Shown in pieces: positions 1 to 5,602 of a DNA stretch of 18,996 nucleotides. The DNA is taken from contig JAHHUB010000010.1 of NCBI GenBank assembly GCA_020024175.1, positions 1 to 18,996 on the forward strand. The letters run 5' to 3'. Position numbers and translations under genes: made by a program. How positions within the stretch are numbered: position 1 is the first letter of the stretch; each line of letters begins with the position of its first letter. The notes under the pieces are model-generated. The model did not search any database and had not been told where the DNA came from. It saw only the letters and a program-made list of their open reading frames with translations. This stretch comes from Oscillospiraceae bacterium. GTDB lineage: Bacteria; Bacillota; Clostridia; Oscillospirales; Ruminococcaceae.

Positions 1-483
1 ATTGATTCTTTCGTTAAATCTTTCAACTGCCAAATTAATTTCAGATTCAGTAGGATGATTTTTCATGATTTCCCAACGATATTCATTAGCCTGATTAAAT
101 GCTCTCTTGCGGGAACTTTCCTTAATTTGCTCAGACAAAGAACCGTTACATATATATGTTCCTATAACGGTATTGTTGTCTTTTACCATATTCACGCCTC
201 TTTCCAAAGAATTATGGGCATGAGCAGAATCTGCATAATATCCCAATGTACAGAACACACCTACAACTTTATCCTTTATTTCAGGCATAAATTCACGCAT
301 TTCTTCGTTGGGATTACCAGCATCTACCCAATATCCGAGAAGAATTATATCTCCGTCCAAAACAGGGACACCATCTTTTAAATTGTGTATTGTTTTTTCT
401 TCTGCACAAATACCGTTAAAAATACCTTCTGCAACTTTCTGTGTGCGTCCTGATAAACTGGAATAAATAACCTGTACTTTCAT
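1..483 (-). CDS. Flavodoxin family protein (Flavodoxin_3/BilS-like), C-terminus cut by window edge
   Basis: This is a flavodoxin-fold FMN protein, probably a soluble electron carrier or FMN-binding partner of a reductase. The reading frame is open for 161 codons from an ATG at 483 to the left edge, with no stop, so the gene is partial. What is visible: an N-terminal beta strand MKVQVIYSS followed by the phosphate-binding loop SSLSGRT (residues 8-14, equivalent to the TxTGNT loop); the loop LGYWVDAGNPN (49-59), typical of the Flavodoxin_3 subfamily; and VFCTLGYYADSAHA (77-90), which replaces the usual third FMN loop. The start is supported by AGGAGAG about 6 bases upstream of the ATG. The pattern resembles the subfamily that includes BilS, the flavodoxin-like protein found beside bilirubin reductase BilR. 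No BilR-like gene is in the window, so that specific role is not claimed. Confidence 0.85.
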   Translation of the reverse strand, partial: MKVQVIYSSLSGRTQKVAEGIFNGICAEEKTIHNLKDGVPVLDGDIILLGYWVDAGNPNEEMREFMPEIKDKVVGVFCTLGYYADSAHAHNSLERGVNMVKDNNTVIGTYICNGSLSEQIKESSRKRAFNQANEYRWEIMKNHPTESEINLAVERFNERIN

Positions 484-513
484 ATAAACTCTCCTTTTTT
501 TTGTTTTTGTTTT

Positions 514-519
514 ATCATA
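514..519 (-). promoter_or_regulatory. Probable extended -10 promoter of the flavodoxin gene
   Basis: On the minus strand TGTTATGAT forms an extended -10 (TATGAT at 514-519) about 30 bases before the start codon. No good -35 hexamer is present at 17 bases; the best is TTTCAT. A hairpin (540-571) lies directly against this -35 position. Confidence 0.45.
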
Positions 520-539
520 ACATATAATTTTTAAAAATG

Positions 540-571
540 AAACCGCAGAATTGTTAAAATTCTGCGGTTTT
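540..571. terminator. 13-bp perfect hairpin, possible bidirectional terminator
   Basis: AAACCGCAGAATT at 540-552 pairs perfectly with AATTCTGCGGTTT at 558-570 around a 5-base loop. T-rich sequence follows on the minus strand (TTTCATTTTT) and only TTTT then C's on the plus strand. It probably ends minus-strand transcription arriving from the DIP1984-family gene. It abuts the promoter of the flavodoxin gene. Confidence 0.55.
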
Positions 572-745
572 CCCCTAACCCACCCCTGTGTTAAAAGTCG
601 ATACATGGTAATAATAATAAAAATTAAAAATTCTGGTGTACCATTGATGGGCTTAATAATAAAGTGGGATTCGAACCCTGCCTGCCCAAGACATACCATA
701 TAAAAAATTTTTTGCATCCGCCCTTTTAAAACAGTGCCAAAAAAA
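572..745. other. Intergenic segment with tRNA T-arm-like motif and inverted repeats
   Basis: No gene is seen here. On the minus strand GGGTTCGAATCCC (666-678) matches a tRNA T-loop, but its stem is only 3 bp and no acceptor, anticodon or D arm can be folded around it. The motif sits inside a larger imperfect stem TGGGC/GCCCA. A short inverted repeat ATGGTA (605-610) / TACCAT (639-644) is also present. The segment looks like a decayed repeat or tRNA-derived remnant. Confidence 0.35.
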
Positions 746-1204
746 TTATTTTTCTAAAAGTTCGGTTGTCCAGTTAAGTTCCTGGATTTTTATTTCTAAT
801 TTTCTGAGTTCAGATGCCATATTATCTAAGTTTTTCTGCAATTCTTTTACAGAAACTGTGCTGACGATTTTTATTTCTGTACCTCTGGTACGGCTTCCTG
901 TTCTGCTGGCTTCATCAAGAAAATTTCTGAAAATTGAAAGTTCATTTTTCATATACTCTCTTTCAGCTAAAAGCTCAGTGATAGTTCTGCCTTCCCATAT
1001 TACGGAGGCATTTGTTAAATTTATAAGTATGGTATATTTTTTCAGTTCATTTATGGTACTTTTTGTTTCTTTCATAAGTTCTATAGGATCTTCAGCAGGA
1101 TTTTCATCCAAAGCAACAAGAGCGTTGTTTTCCAGTCTGTTTCTCAAATCATTTAATTTATTTTGCAAATTTCCTTTTATAAGGAGCGCTTCTGCCAATT
1201 TCAT
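746..1204 (-). CDS. DIP1984 family protein (septicolysin-like)
   Basis: This small soluble protein of 152 residues belongs to the DIP1984 family (some members are annotated septicolysin); its molecular function is not established. Family marks visible: the N-terminus MKLAEALLIKGNLQNKL, the segment NPAEDPIELM, an AS..GSR.RG-type turn followed by EIKIVSTVSVKELQKNLD, and the C-terminal block IQELNWTTELLEK. Most of the chain is heptad-like helix, consistent with a helical hairpin or coiled-coil protein. The start was placed at 1204 because AGGAGG lies 7 bases upstream, and because the in-frame ATG further upstream (1258) would fall inside the promoter (-35 at 1253-1258). It appears monocistronic. 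No signal peptide or membrane segment is visible. Confidence 0.88.
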   Translation of the reverse strand: MKLAEALLIKGNLQNKLNDLRNRLENNALVALDENPAEDPIELMKETKSTINELKKYTILINLTNASVIWEGRTITELLAEREYMKNELSIFRNFLDEASRTGSRTRGTEIKIVSTVSVKELQKNLDNMASELRKLEIKIQELNWTTELLEK

Positions 1205-1229
1205 TTTCATTCCTCCTGTTTTTTTGTTC

Positions 1230-1258
1230 ATTATATCAAATCGCATATAAATAGTCAA
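1230..1258 (-). promoter_or_regulatory. Sigma-A type promoter of the DIP1984-family gene
   Basis: On the minus strand TTGACT (1253-1258) and TATAAT (1230-1235) are separated by exactly 17 bases, close to consensus. The -10 lies about 25 bases before the ATG, giving a very short leader. This promoter excludes a longer N-terminus for the gene. Confidence 0.85.
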
Positions 1259-1475
1259 TATATATAAAATTAATCTGTTTTAATATATATTTATAACTTT
1301 GATGAAATATTCAAAGTTTGGTGTCAAAAGTTTAAATTACAGCATAGAAGTGTAATATAAAGAAATATATACCATAACAAATGTCAGAATAATTCCTCAT
1401 TTAATCATAATTTTTATTCTGCTGTTTAATTTCTTATTTTGTATACTATTATGTAATTGCAGGATTTTTCATATT

Positions 1476-1568
1476 TTGCCGCATGAATTTGACTGATTTT
1501 GTTCATTATTATTATAAACTTTTTAAATTTTTTAAATATACTAAAAAAGTGTAATATATATGCGGCAA
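1476..1568. repeat. Inverted repeat TTGCCGCAT/ATGCGGCAA upstream of the sms promoter
   Basis: The 9-base arms at 1476-1484 and 1560-1568 are exact reverse complements, 75 bases apart, in a region otherwise almost free of G and C. The second arm lies 3 bases before the -35 hexamer of the smsC promoter. Regulator binding (looping or two half-sites) is inferred only from position and symmetry. Confidence 0.45.
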
Positions 1569-1571
1569 TTA

Positions 1572-1600
1572 TTGACATAATTCGTAAGCCGTGATAGAAT
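1572..1600 (+). promoter_or_regulatory. Promoter of smsC-smsB
   Basis: TTGACA (1572-1577) and TAGAAT (1595-1600) are separated by 17 bases, a near-consensus housekeeping promoter. Transcription would start near 1607, leaving about 110 bases of leader before the smsC ATG. Confidence 0.8.
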
Positions 1601-1629
1601 ATCTATGGATTTGTAAAATCAGATTCACT

Positions 1630-1704
1630 TGTATGAGGTAATTTAAATTTGTACTCATACAGTATACTATATACTATTTATATAAAAAGCGGCTCATTAC
1701 CGCT
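1630..1704 (+). promoter_or_regulatory. Structured 5' leader with two hairpins that could be mutually exclusive
   Basis: Hairpin 1: TGTATGAG (1630-1637) with CTCATACA (1654-1661). Hairpin 2: AGCGG (1688-1692) with CCGCT (1700-1704), loop CTCATTA, lying just before the ribosome binding site AGAGG. The loop of hairpin 2 repeats the CTCAT of hairpin 1, so GTATGAG could pair with CTCATTAC (1693-1700, one bulge) instead. It matches no riboswitch class I know; a regulatory function is inference. Confidence 0.35.
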
Positions 1705-1718
1705 GGAAAGAGGTATAA

Positions 1719-2450
1719 ATGCTCAGTTTAAAAAATGTATGCTGGTCTGCTCCTGATGGCAAAAAGGTGCTGAATAATATAAGCCTTGATGTAGATGAAG
1801 GCAAACTGGTAGCTATCACAGGCCCAAACGGAGGAGGAAAAACATCTCTTGCCCGTGTTATAGCAGGTATTGAACCTGTTCAATCAGGAAAAATTTTATT
1901 AAATGGTGAAGATGTAACAAATTTGGACATCACCGAAAGAGCCAGAAAAGGTATAAGCTTTGCTTTTCAGCAGCCTGTAAGATTTAAAGGCATAACTGTA
2001 AGAAAACTTTTGGAAATTGCCTCAGGTCAAAGTATGGGAAATGATCAGCTTTGTCAAATTCTCGGCAGTGTGGGGCTTTGTGCCAAGGATTATTTAAATC
2101 GTGAAATTGATTCAACTTTGTCAGGTGGTGAAATAAAGAGAATTGAAATAGCCACTATTTTTGCCCGCCATACTTGCCTGTCCATTTTTGATGAACCGGA
2201 AGCTGGAATTGATCTTTGGAGTTTTAAAAATCTCATTCAGGTTTTTAATGATATGCATAAAAATCTAAAAGGCACATTGATTATAATTTCCCACCAGGAA
2301 CGCATTTTGCGTATTGCAGATGAAATAATCATGGTTTCGGAAGGTCAGGTTCAAAAACGCGGTTCAAGTGAAGAAATGATGCAGCATATCCTTAAAAATC
2401 AAGCTGCTGTTTCCGCTTGCTACAAACAGGAGGAAAATTTAAATGGCTAA
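1719..2450 (+). CDS. sufC: Fe-S cluster assembly ATPase SufC/SmsC (minimal SUF-like system)
   Basis: This is the soluble ABC-type ATPase that drives Fe-S cluster assembly on its SufB/SufD-like partner; it is not a transporter, and no permease is adjacent. Visible motifs: Walker A GPNGGGKT (35-42), Q-loop FAFQQPVRFKG (81-91, the SufC form), signature LSGGE (134-138), Walker B with IFDEPEAG (156-163) and H-loop SHQE (H192). At 243 residues it is close to the usual SufC size of about 250. The DEPEAGID version of Walker B matches the archaeal/clostridial SmsC type more than DEIDSGLD-bearing E. coli SufC. It overlaps the next gene by 8 bases, which implies coupled translation. SmsC plus SmsB is described as the minimal, probably ancestral SUF machinery of archaea and anaerobic Clostridia. 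No sufS, sufU, sufD or iscR gene is beside it. Confidence 0.92.
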   Translation: MLSLKNVCWSAPDGKKVLNNISLDVDEGKLVAITGPNGGGKTSLARVIAGIEPVQSGKILLNGEDVTNLDITERARKGISFAFQQPVRFKGITVRKLLEIASGQSMGNDQLCQILGSVGLCAKDYLNREIDSTLSGGEIKRIEIATIFARHTCLSIFDEPEAGIDLWSFKNLIQVFNDMHKNLKGTLIIISHQERILRIADEIIMVSEGQVQKRGSSEEMMQHILKNQAAVSACYKQEENLNG

Positions 2451-3372
2451 TGTATTTAATAATATAACAAAAGGACTTTTGGAAGCAATAACAGATTTTT
2501 CAGATGTGTTTAAAGGTGCTTACAGTATAAGGGAAAACGGTTCCTGTGCAAGTATGCAGTCCACCAAAAATATTATAATCACTCCAAAAAAAGACAAACC
2601 GGGAATTGATATAAATGTACTTCCTGGTACTAAAAATGAAACTGTTTCCATTCCTGCCTGTGTAACTCACAGCAATGTTGATGATTTGGTTTACAATGAT
2701 TTTTTTATTGGAGATAACTGTGATATAGTTATTGCAGCAGGCTGTGGTGTTCACACAGACGGCGAAGAATCTTCTAGCCACAACGGTATTCACAGATTTT
2801 TCATCGGCAAAAACTCCCGTGTAAGATATGAAGAAAAACATATTGGTACAGGCAGCGGCACAGGTTCCCGCACCATTGACCCGGTAACTGAAATCCATTT
2901 GGAAGAAAATGCACTTTTGGAAATGAACACATCACAAATCAGCGGTGTTACTAAATCTGTAAGAAAAACCACCGCCACAGCGGCAGCAGGTGCAAAACTT
3001 ATAATCAAGGAAAGAATACTCACTGATGGCGAACAAATTGCAGACACTTTCTTTGAAGTTGAACTAAATGGTGAAGGTTCAGGTGCTGATATTATCTCCC
3101 ACTCTGTAGCAAAAGACAATTCCCGTCAAAACTATGTTTCCACAATTATCGGAAATGCTCCCTGCTCAGGCCACTCCGAATGTGATGCCATTATTGCTGA
3201 CAATGCCATTGTTGATGCCAGTCCCAGACTTCTTGCAAGAAATAATGATGCAGCACTTATCCATGAAGCTGCCATTGGAAAAATTGCAGGTGAACAAATT
3301 CTCAAGCTCCGCACATTGGGACTTACCGAAGCTGAAGCTGAGGCTAAAATTATTGAAGGATTTTTGGCGTAA
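2443..3372 (+). CDS. sufB: SufB/SufD-family Fe-S scaffold (SmsB)
   Basis: This scaffold subunit is expected to dimerise through its beta-helix core and bind two SmsC ATPases. At 309 residues it is much shorter than E. coli SufB (about 495): it keeps the beta-helix and the C-terminal helical domain but lacks the long N-terminal part. Conserved residues seen in the C-terminal region: Cys247 in HSECDAII, aligned with the assembly cysteine of E. coli SufB (QCD motif); and His274-Glu275 in ALIHEAAIGKI, aligned with His433-Glu434 of SufB. The end LTEAEAEAKIIEGFL is the typical SufB/D SufC-contact region. The gene has its own AGGAGG and overlaps smsC by 8 bases. Since one chain carries the key Cys, His and Glu, a homodimer could do the work that SufB and SufD share in larger systems; this is inference. 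Confidence 0.9.
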   Translation: MANVFNNITKGLLEAITDFSDVFKGAYSIRENGSCASMQSTKNIIITPKKDKPGIDINVLPGTKNETVSIPACVTHSNVDDLVYNDFFIGDNCDIVIAAGCGVHTDGEESSSHNGIHRFFIGKNSRVRYEEKHIGTGSGTGSRTIDPVTEIHLEENALLEMNTSQISGVTKSVRKTTATAAAGAKLIIKERILTDGEQIADTFFEVELNGEGSGADIISHSVAKDNSRQNYVSTIIGNAPCSGHSECDAIIADNAIVDASPRLLARNNDAALIHEAAIGKIAGEQILKLRTLGLTEAEAEAKIIEGFLA

Positions 3373-3392
3373 TATATTCTTAAAAAACACTC

Positions 3393-3429
3393 TCCCCTAT
3401 GAATATAAAAATTCATAGGGGATATTTTT
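3393..3429 (+). terminator. Rho-independent terminator of smsC-smsB
   Basis: TCCCCTATGAAT (3393-3404) pairs with ATTCATAGGGGA (3411-3422) around a 6-base loop. It is followed by TATTTTTG on the plus strand, 20 bases after the smsB stop. Confidence 0.9.
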
Positions 3430-3434
3430 GTATA

Positions 3435-3466
3435 AAAAAGTCCTGCCTTTTTGGGCAGGACTTTTT
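3435..3466 (-). terminator. Terminator of the transketolase operon (symmetric hairpin)
   Basis: GTCCTGCC (3440-3447) pairs with GGCAGGAC (3454-3461), extended by A5/T5 arms on both sides. It can act in both directions. It sits just after the stop of the minus-strand transketolase gene and back to back with the sms terminator. Confidence 0.9.
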
Positions 3467-3477
3467 CAGATATAATA

Positions 3478-4440
3478 TTACTTTCTTGAAATTGCTTTCT
3501 TTGCTTTTTCTACAATGTTTGCAGCAGTGAGTTTGTATTCTTCCATAAGGAAGTTTTCGGAACCAACTTGTCCAAATTCATCTTCCACACCTACAAATTC
3601 CATAGGTACAGGACAGTTTCTTACCACAAATTCAGAAACAGCAGAAGAAAGCCCGCCTATTACATTGTGGTTTTCACAGGTTACAATGCAGCCTGTTTCC
3701 TTAGCAGCAGCCAAAACAGCTTCTGTATCCAAAGGCTTAATGGTAAACATATCCAAAACTCTTGCATTTATACCTTCTTTTTTGAGTTCTTCGGCAGCTT
3801 TGACAGCCTGTTCTACCATAATACCTGCAGCAATAATTGTAACATCATTACCATCGCAAATTTTATATGCTTTGCCTATTTCAAATTCAGTACCTTCTTC
3901 GTAAACGGAAACAGTCTTCTTTCTCTTCATTCTGATATAATCAACACCATAATGATTAACAATTTGAGGGAGAATTGATTTTAACTGTACAGGGTCACTG
4001 GGTTCTACTATTCTTGCTGTAGGAACTGCTCTCATAAGTGCCAAATCTTCAAAAGGCATATGTGTTCCGCCGTTAAATGCTGCTGTTACACCCGGGTCAG
4101 AACCTATAAGTTTAAGATTTGCCTTTGCATAAGCTCCTGAGAGGAAAATCTGGTCAAAGCAGCGTCTTGTTGCAAATGTGCCAAAAGAATGAGCAAAAGG
4201 AATTTTACCTGTTGCTGACATACCACAGGCAACACCTATCATATTAGCTTCTGCAATACCCACATTAAAACTGCGTTCAGGATATTCTTTAGCAAAAGGT
4301 GCCATTCCACAGGCAGATCTAAGGTCTGCGTCCAAATAAACTATGTCTTTATTTTCTTTGGCAAGGTCAATGAGAGTTGCACAAAACACCTTTCTCATTT
4401 CTGTATCACTTGTCATTTGATTAATAGGTTTTACTGCCAT
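3478..4440 (-). CDS. tkt: Transketolase, C-terminal subunit (split transketolase)
   Basis: This carries the pyrimidine-binding and C-terminal domains of transketolase and works with the adjacent N-terminal subunit in the non-oxidative pentose phosphate pathway. Its 320 residues match the usual small subunit. Visible: the segment RSFNVGIAEANMIGVACG with Glu64, the conserved glutamate that activates thiamine diphosphate; PFAHSFGTFATRRCFDQI; the Pyr-domain segment GTHMPFEDLALMRAVP; and the C-terminal-domain segment FTIKPLDTEAV followed by TCENHNVIGGLSSAV. Its ATG overlaps the stop of the upstream half by one base (TAATG), so the halves are translated together, and AAGGAG lies upstream inside the first gene. 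DXS is unlikely because DXS is a single long chain. The family also contains sulfo-sugar-type and related split transketolases, so the precise substrate is not fixed by sequence. Confidence 0.92.
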   Translation of the reverse strand: MAVKPINQMTSDTEMRKVFCATLIDLAKENKDIVYLDADLRSACGMAPFAKEYPERSFNVGIAEANMIGVACGMSATGKIPFAHSFGTFATRRCFDQIFLSGAYAKANLKLIGSDPGVTAAFNGGTHMPFEDLALMRAVPTARIVEPSDPVQLKSILPQIVNHYGVDYIRMKRKKTVSVYEEGTEFEIGKAYKICDGNDVTIIAAGIMVEQAVKAAEELKKEGINARVLDMFTIKPLDTEAVLAAAKETGCIVTCENHNVIGGLSSAVSEFVVRNCPVPMEFVGVEDEFGQVGSENFLMEEYKLTAANIVEKAKKAISRK

Positions 4441-5285
4441 TATTCTGCCATCTCCTTTGCAAGTTGTTCTTCAAGTGCTGTCAAGGCTTCCTTGAGCTGT
4501 TCTTCATTGATTGTAATATGGTGGCAATTTGCTGTATCTTCTGCAAAACTGCAGCCCTTAGCCTTAACAGTATCCAAAACAATACAGCTTGGCTTATCTT
4601 TAACTTTTTTAGCTTCTTCTATTGCATTCCAAACAGCTTCAACATCATGTCCATTCACTGTTACACTGTGCCAGCCGAATGCTTCAAATCTCTCGGAGAT
4701 ATTGGAATAGTCATTAATTTCTTCCAATGTGCCGTCCAGTTGTCTTTTATTCCAGTCAACAAAAGCAATAAGGTGATCAAGTTTTTGTTGAGCTGCATAT
4801 CCTGCTGCTTCCCAAACCTGACCTTCCTGAATTTCACCGTCGCCCATAATAAGATATGTATAATTATCTCTTCCATCCAATTTGTTGCCTGCGGCAATAC
4901 CTACTGCCAAAGATGAACCCTGACCCAAAGAACCTGTTGTCATATCAATACCTGTGGTAAGATTTCTGTCGCAGTGGCTGGGAAGATGTGTGTGCGGCTT
5001 ATTGATTGTAAGCAATTCTTCCTTTGGAAAATAACCTTTCATAGCCAGTGTGGAGTAAATAATTGGGCCTGCATGACCTTTAGAGCATACCAGATAATCT
5101 CTGTCTGCCCATTTTGGATTTTTAGGGTCTATTTTCATCATGCCGCCATACAAAACTGCTATTGTATCAGCTATTGAGAAAGCTCCTCCCACATGACCAA
5201 ATCCCAAATGTCCTAAAGCTTTTATTGTTTCAATGCGGATATTTGTTGCAAAAACTTTAAGTTCTTTTTTTTGCTGTTTATCCAT
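4440..5285 (-). CDS. tkt: Transketolase, N-terminal subunit (split transketolase)
   Basis: This is the thiamine diphosphate/Mg-binding half of a two-gene transketolase, 281 residues from the chosen start. Visible: GHVGGAFSIAD with His31 (the GHPG-equivalent), SKGHAGP with His71, TTGSLGQGSSLAVG (116-129), and the ThDP motif GDGE (148-151) continuing to Asn179 in DWNKRQLDG. The family usually has GHIGGSLS and GNLGQGLS-like forms, so all cofactor contacts seem intact. The start at 5285 is preferred because GGAGG lies 9 bases upstream; the in-frame ATG ten codons earlier has no ribosome binding site. The gene is first in a two-gene operon and its stop overlaps the start of the C-terminal half. 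Confidence 0.93.
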   Translation of the reverse strand: MDKQQKKELKVFATNIRIETIKALGHLGFGHVGGAFSIADTIAVLYGGMMKIDPKNPKWADRDYLVCSKGHAGPIIYSTLAMKGYFPKEELLTINKPHTHLPSHCDRNLTTGIDMTTGSLGQGSSLAVGIAAGNKLDGRDNYTYLIMGDGEIQEGQVWEAAGYAAQQKLDHLIAFVDWNKRQLDGTLEEINDYSNISERFEAFGWHSVTVNGHDVEAVWNAIEEAKKVKDKPSCIVLDTVKAKGCSFAEDTANCHHITINEEQLKEALTALEEQLAKEMAE

Positions 5286-5354
5286 TAACCAGCACCTCCG
5301 TTTTTTAATTATCACTGATTTTCTATATATTTTGCAGCGATTTTATACACCTCT

Positions 5355-5360
5355 ATTCTA
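5355..5360 (-). promoter_or_regulatory. Extended -10 promoter of the transketolase operon
   Basis: On the minus strand TGGTAGAAT gives a TG-extended -10 (TAGAAT). No convincing -35 lies 17 bases upstream (TACTCA), as expected for an extended -10 promoter. The leader is about 65 bases. Confidence 0.5.
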
Positions 5361-5506
5361 CCACATAAAATTACTTTTGAGTAGCCTTTTTTACAAAATT
5401 ATGTTTTTTTATACATTTTGTCCATAATAAATAAATTATATAATAAATTTTATTTATAAAAATCTTTATTAAATTTCATAAAACCACTGTTTTTTTTAAA
5501 ATAATA

Positions 5507-5515
5507 TGTTATAAT
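5507..5515 (+). promoter_or_regulatory. Extended -10 promoter of the secreted Big_2 protein
   Basis: TGTTATAAT contains a perfect TATAAT (5510-5515) with the TG extension. The -35 is poor and T-rich. The transcript would begin near 5522, about 78 bases before the TTG start. Confidence 0.65.
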
Positions 5516-5585
5516 GTATAGGATAGTTTAGGTCATTATTCAACTTATAACAACATTTTATAGCAAAATTCTGCATAAAAACCAC

Positions 5586-5602
5586 AGGGGGAATTAATTT
5601 TG
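5586..5602 (+). promoter_or_regulatory. Ribosome binding site that fixes a TTG start
   Basis: AGGGGG (5586-5591) lies 8 bases before TTG at 5600. The reading from this TTG gives a complete signal peptide (charged KTNK, hydrophobic core, AYA cleavage site), while the next ATG (codon 11) is inside the hydrophobic core and would destroy it. Confidence 0.8.

Larger units (their letters stand above)
1259..1718. other. Long AT-rich intergenic region and 5' leader of smsC-smsB
   Basis: There is no credible coding sequence in these 460 bases. It holds the plus-strand promoter at 1572-1600 and a leader of roughly 110 bases with two hairpins. Upstream of the promoter there is an inverted repeat TTGCCGCAT (1476-1484) / ATGCGGCAA (1560-1568), and a 12-base direct repeat AAGTGTAATATA at 1348-1359 and 1547-1558. 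The inverted repeat ends 3 bases before the -35 element, a position suited to a regulator site. Confidence 0.6.
5286..5599. other. Divergent intergenic region between tkt and the secreted Ig-like protein
   Basis: These 314 bases contain no gene. They hold two outward-facing promoters: an extended -10 for tkt on the minus strand (5355-5360) and an extended -10 for the secreted protein on the plus strand (5507-5515). In between is very AT-rich sequence with long T runs and no obvious operator symmetry. Confidence 0.7.

Noticed and set aside
666..678. tRNA gene on the minus strand suggested by GGGTTCGAATCCC
   Set aside because: Only 3 bp of T-stem form, and no D arm, anticodon arm or acceptor pairing can be found at the proper distances.
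858..1250. Open plus-strand frame of 130 codons with hydrophobic translation
   Set aside because: It is the antisense of the DIP1984-family gene, has no ribosome binding site, and the minus-strand gene has a matching promoter, binding site and family motifs.
1205..1258. Eighteen-residue longer N-terminus for the DIP1984-family protein
   Set aside because: It would begin inside the -35 element of a near-consensus promoter and lacks a ribosome binding site; family similarity begins at MKLAEALL.
1348..1558. 12-base direct repeat AAGTGTAATATA as att sites or a mobile element boundary
   Set aside because: The repeat is AT-rich and short, encloses only 187 bases of non-coding DNA and no integrase is present; chance is a sufficient explanation.
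1607..1718. Known riboswitch (purine, TPP, SAM or similar) in the smsC leader
   Set aside because: I could not match the conserved cores of these classes; only two small hairpins are visible, so it is reported as an unclassified leader.
1719..2450. ATPase of a membrane ABC transporter
   Set aside because: No permease is adjacent, the FAFQQP Q-loop is SufC-like, and the gene is translationally coupled to a SufB/D-family scaffold.
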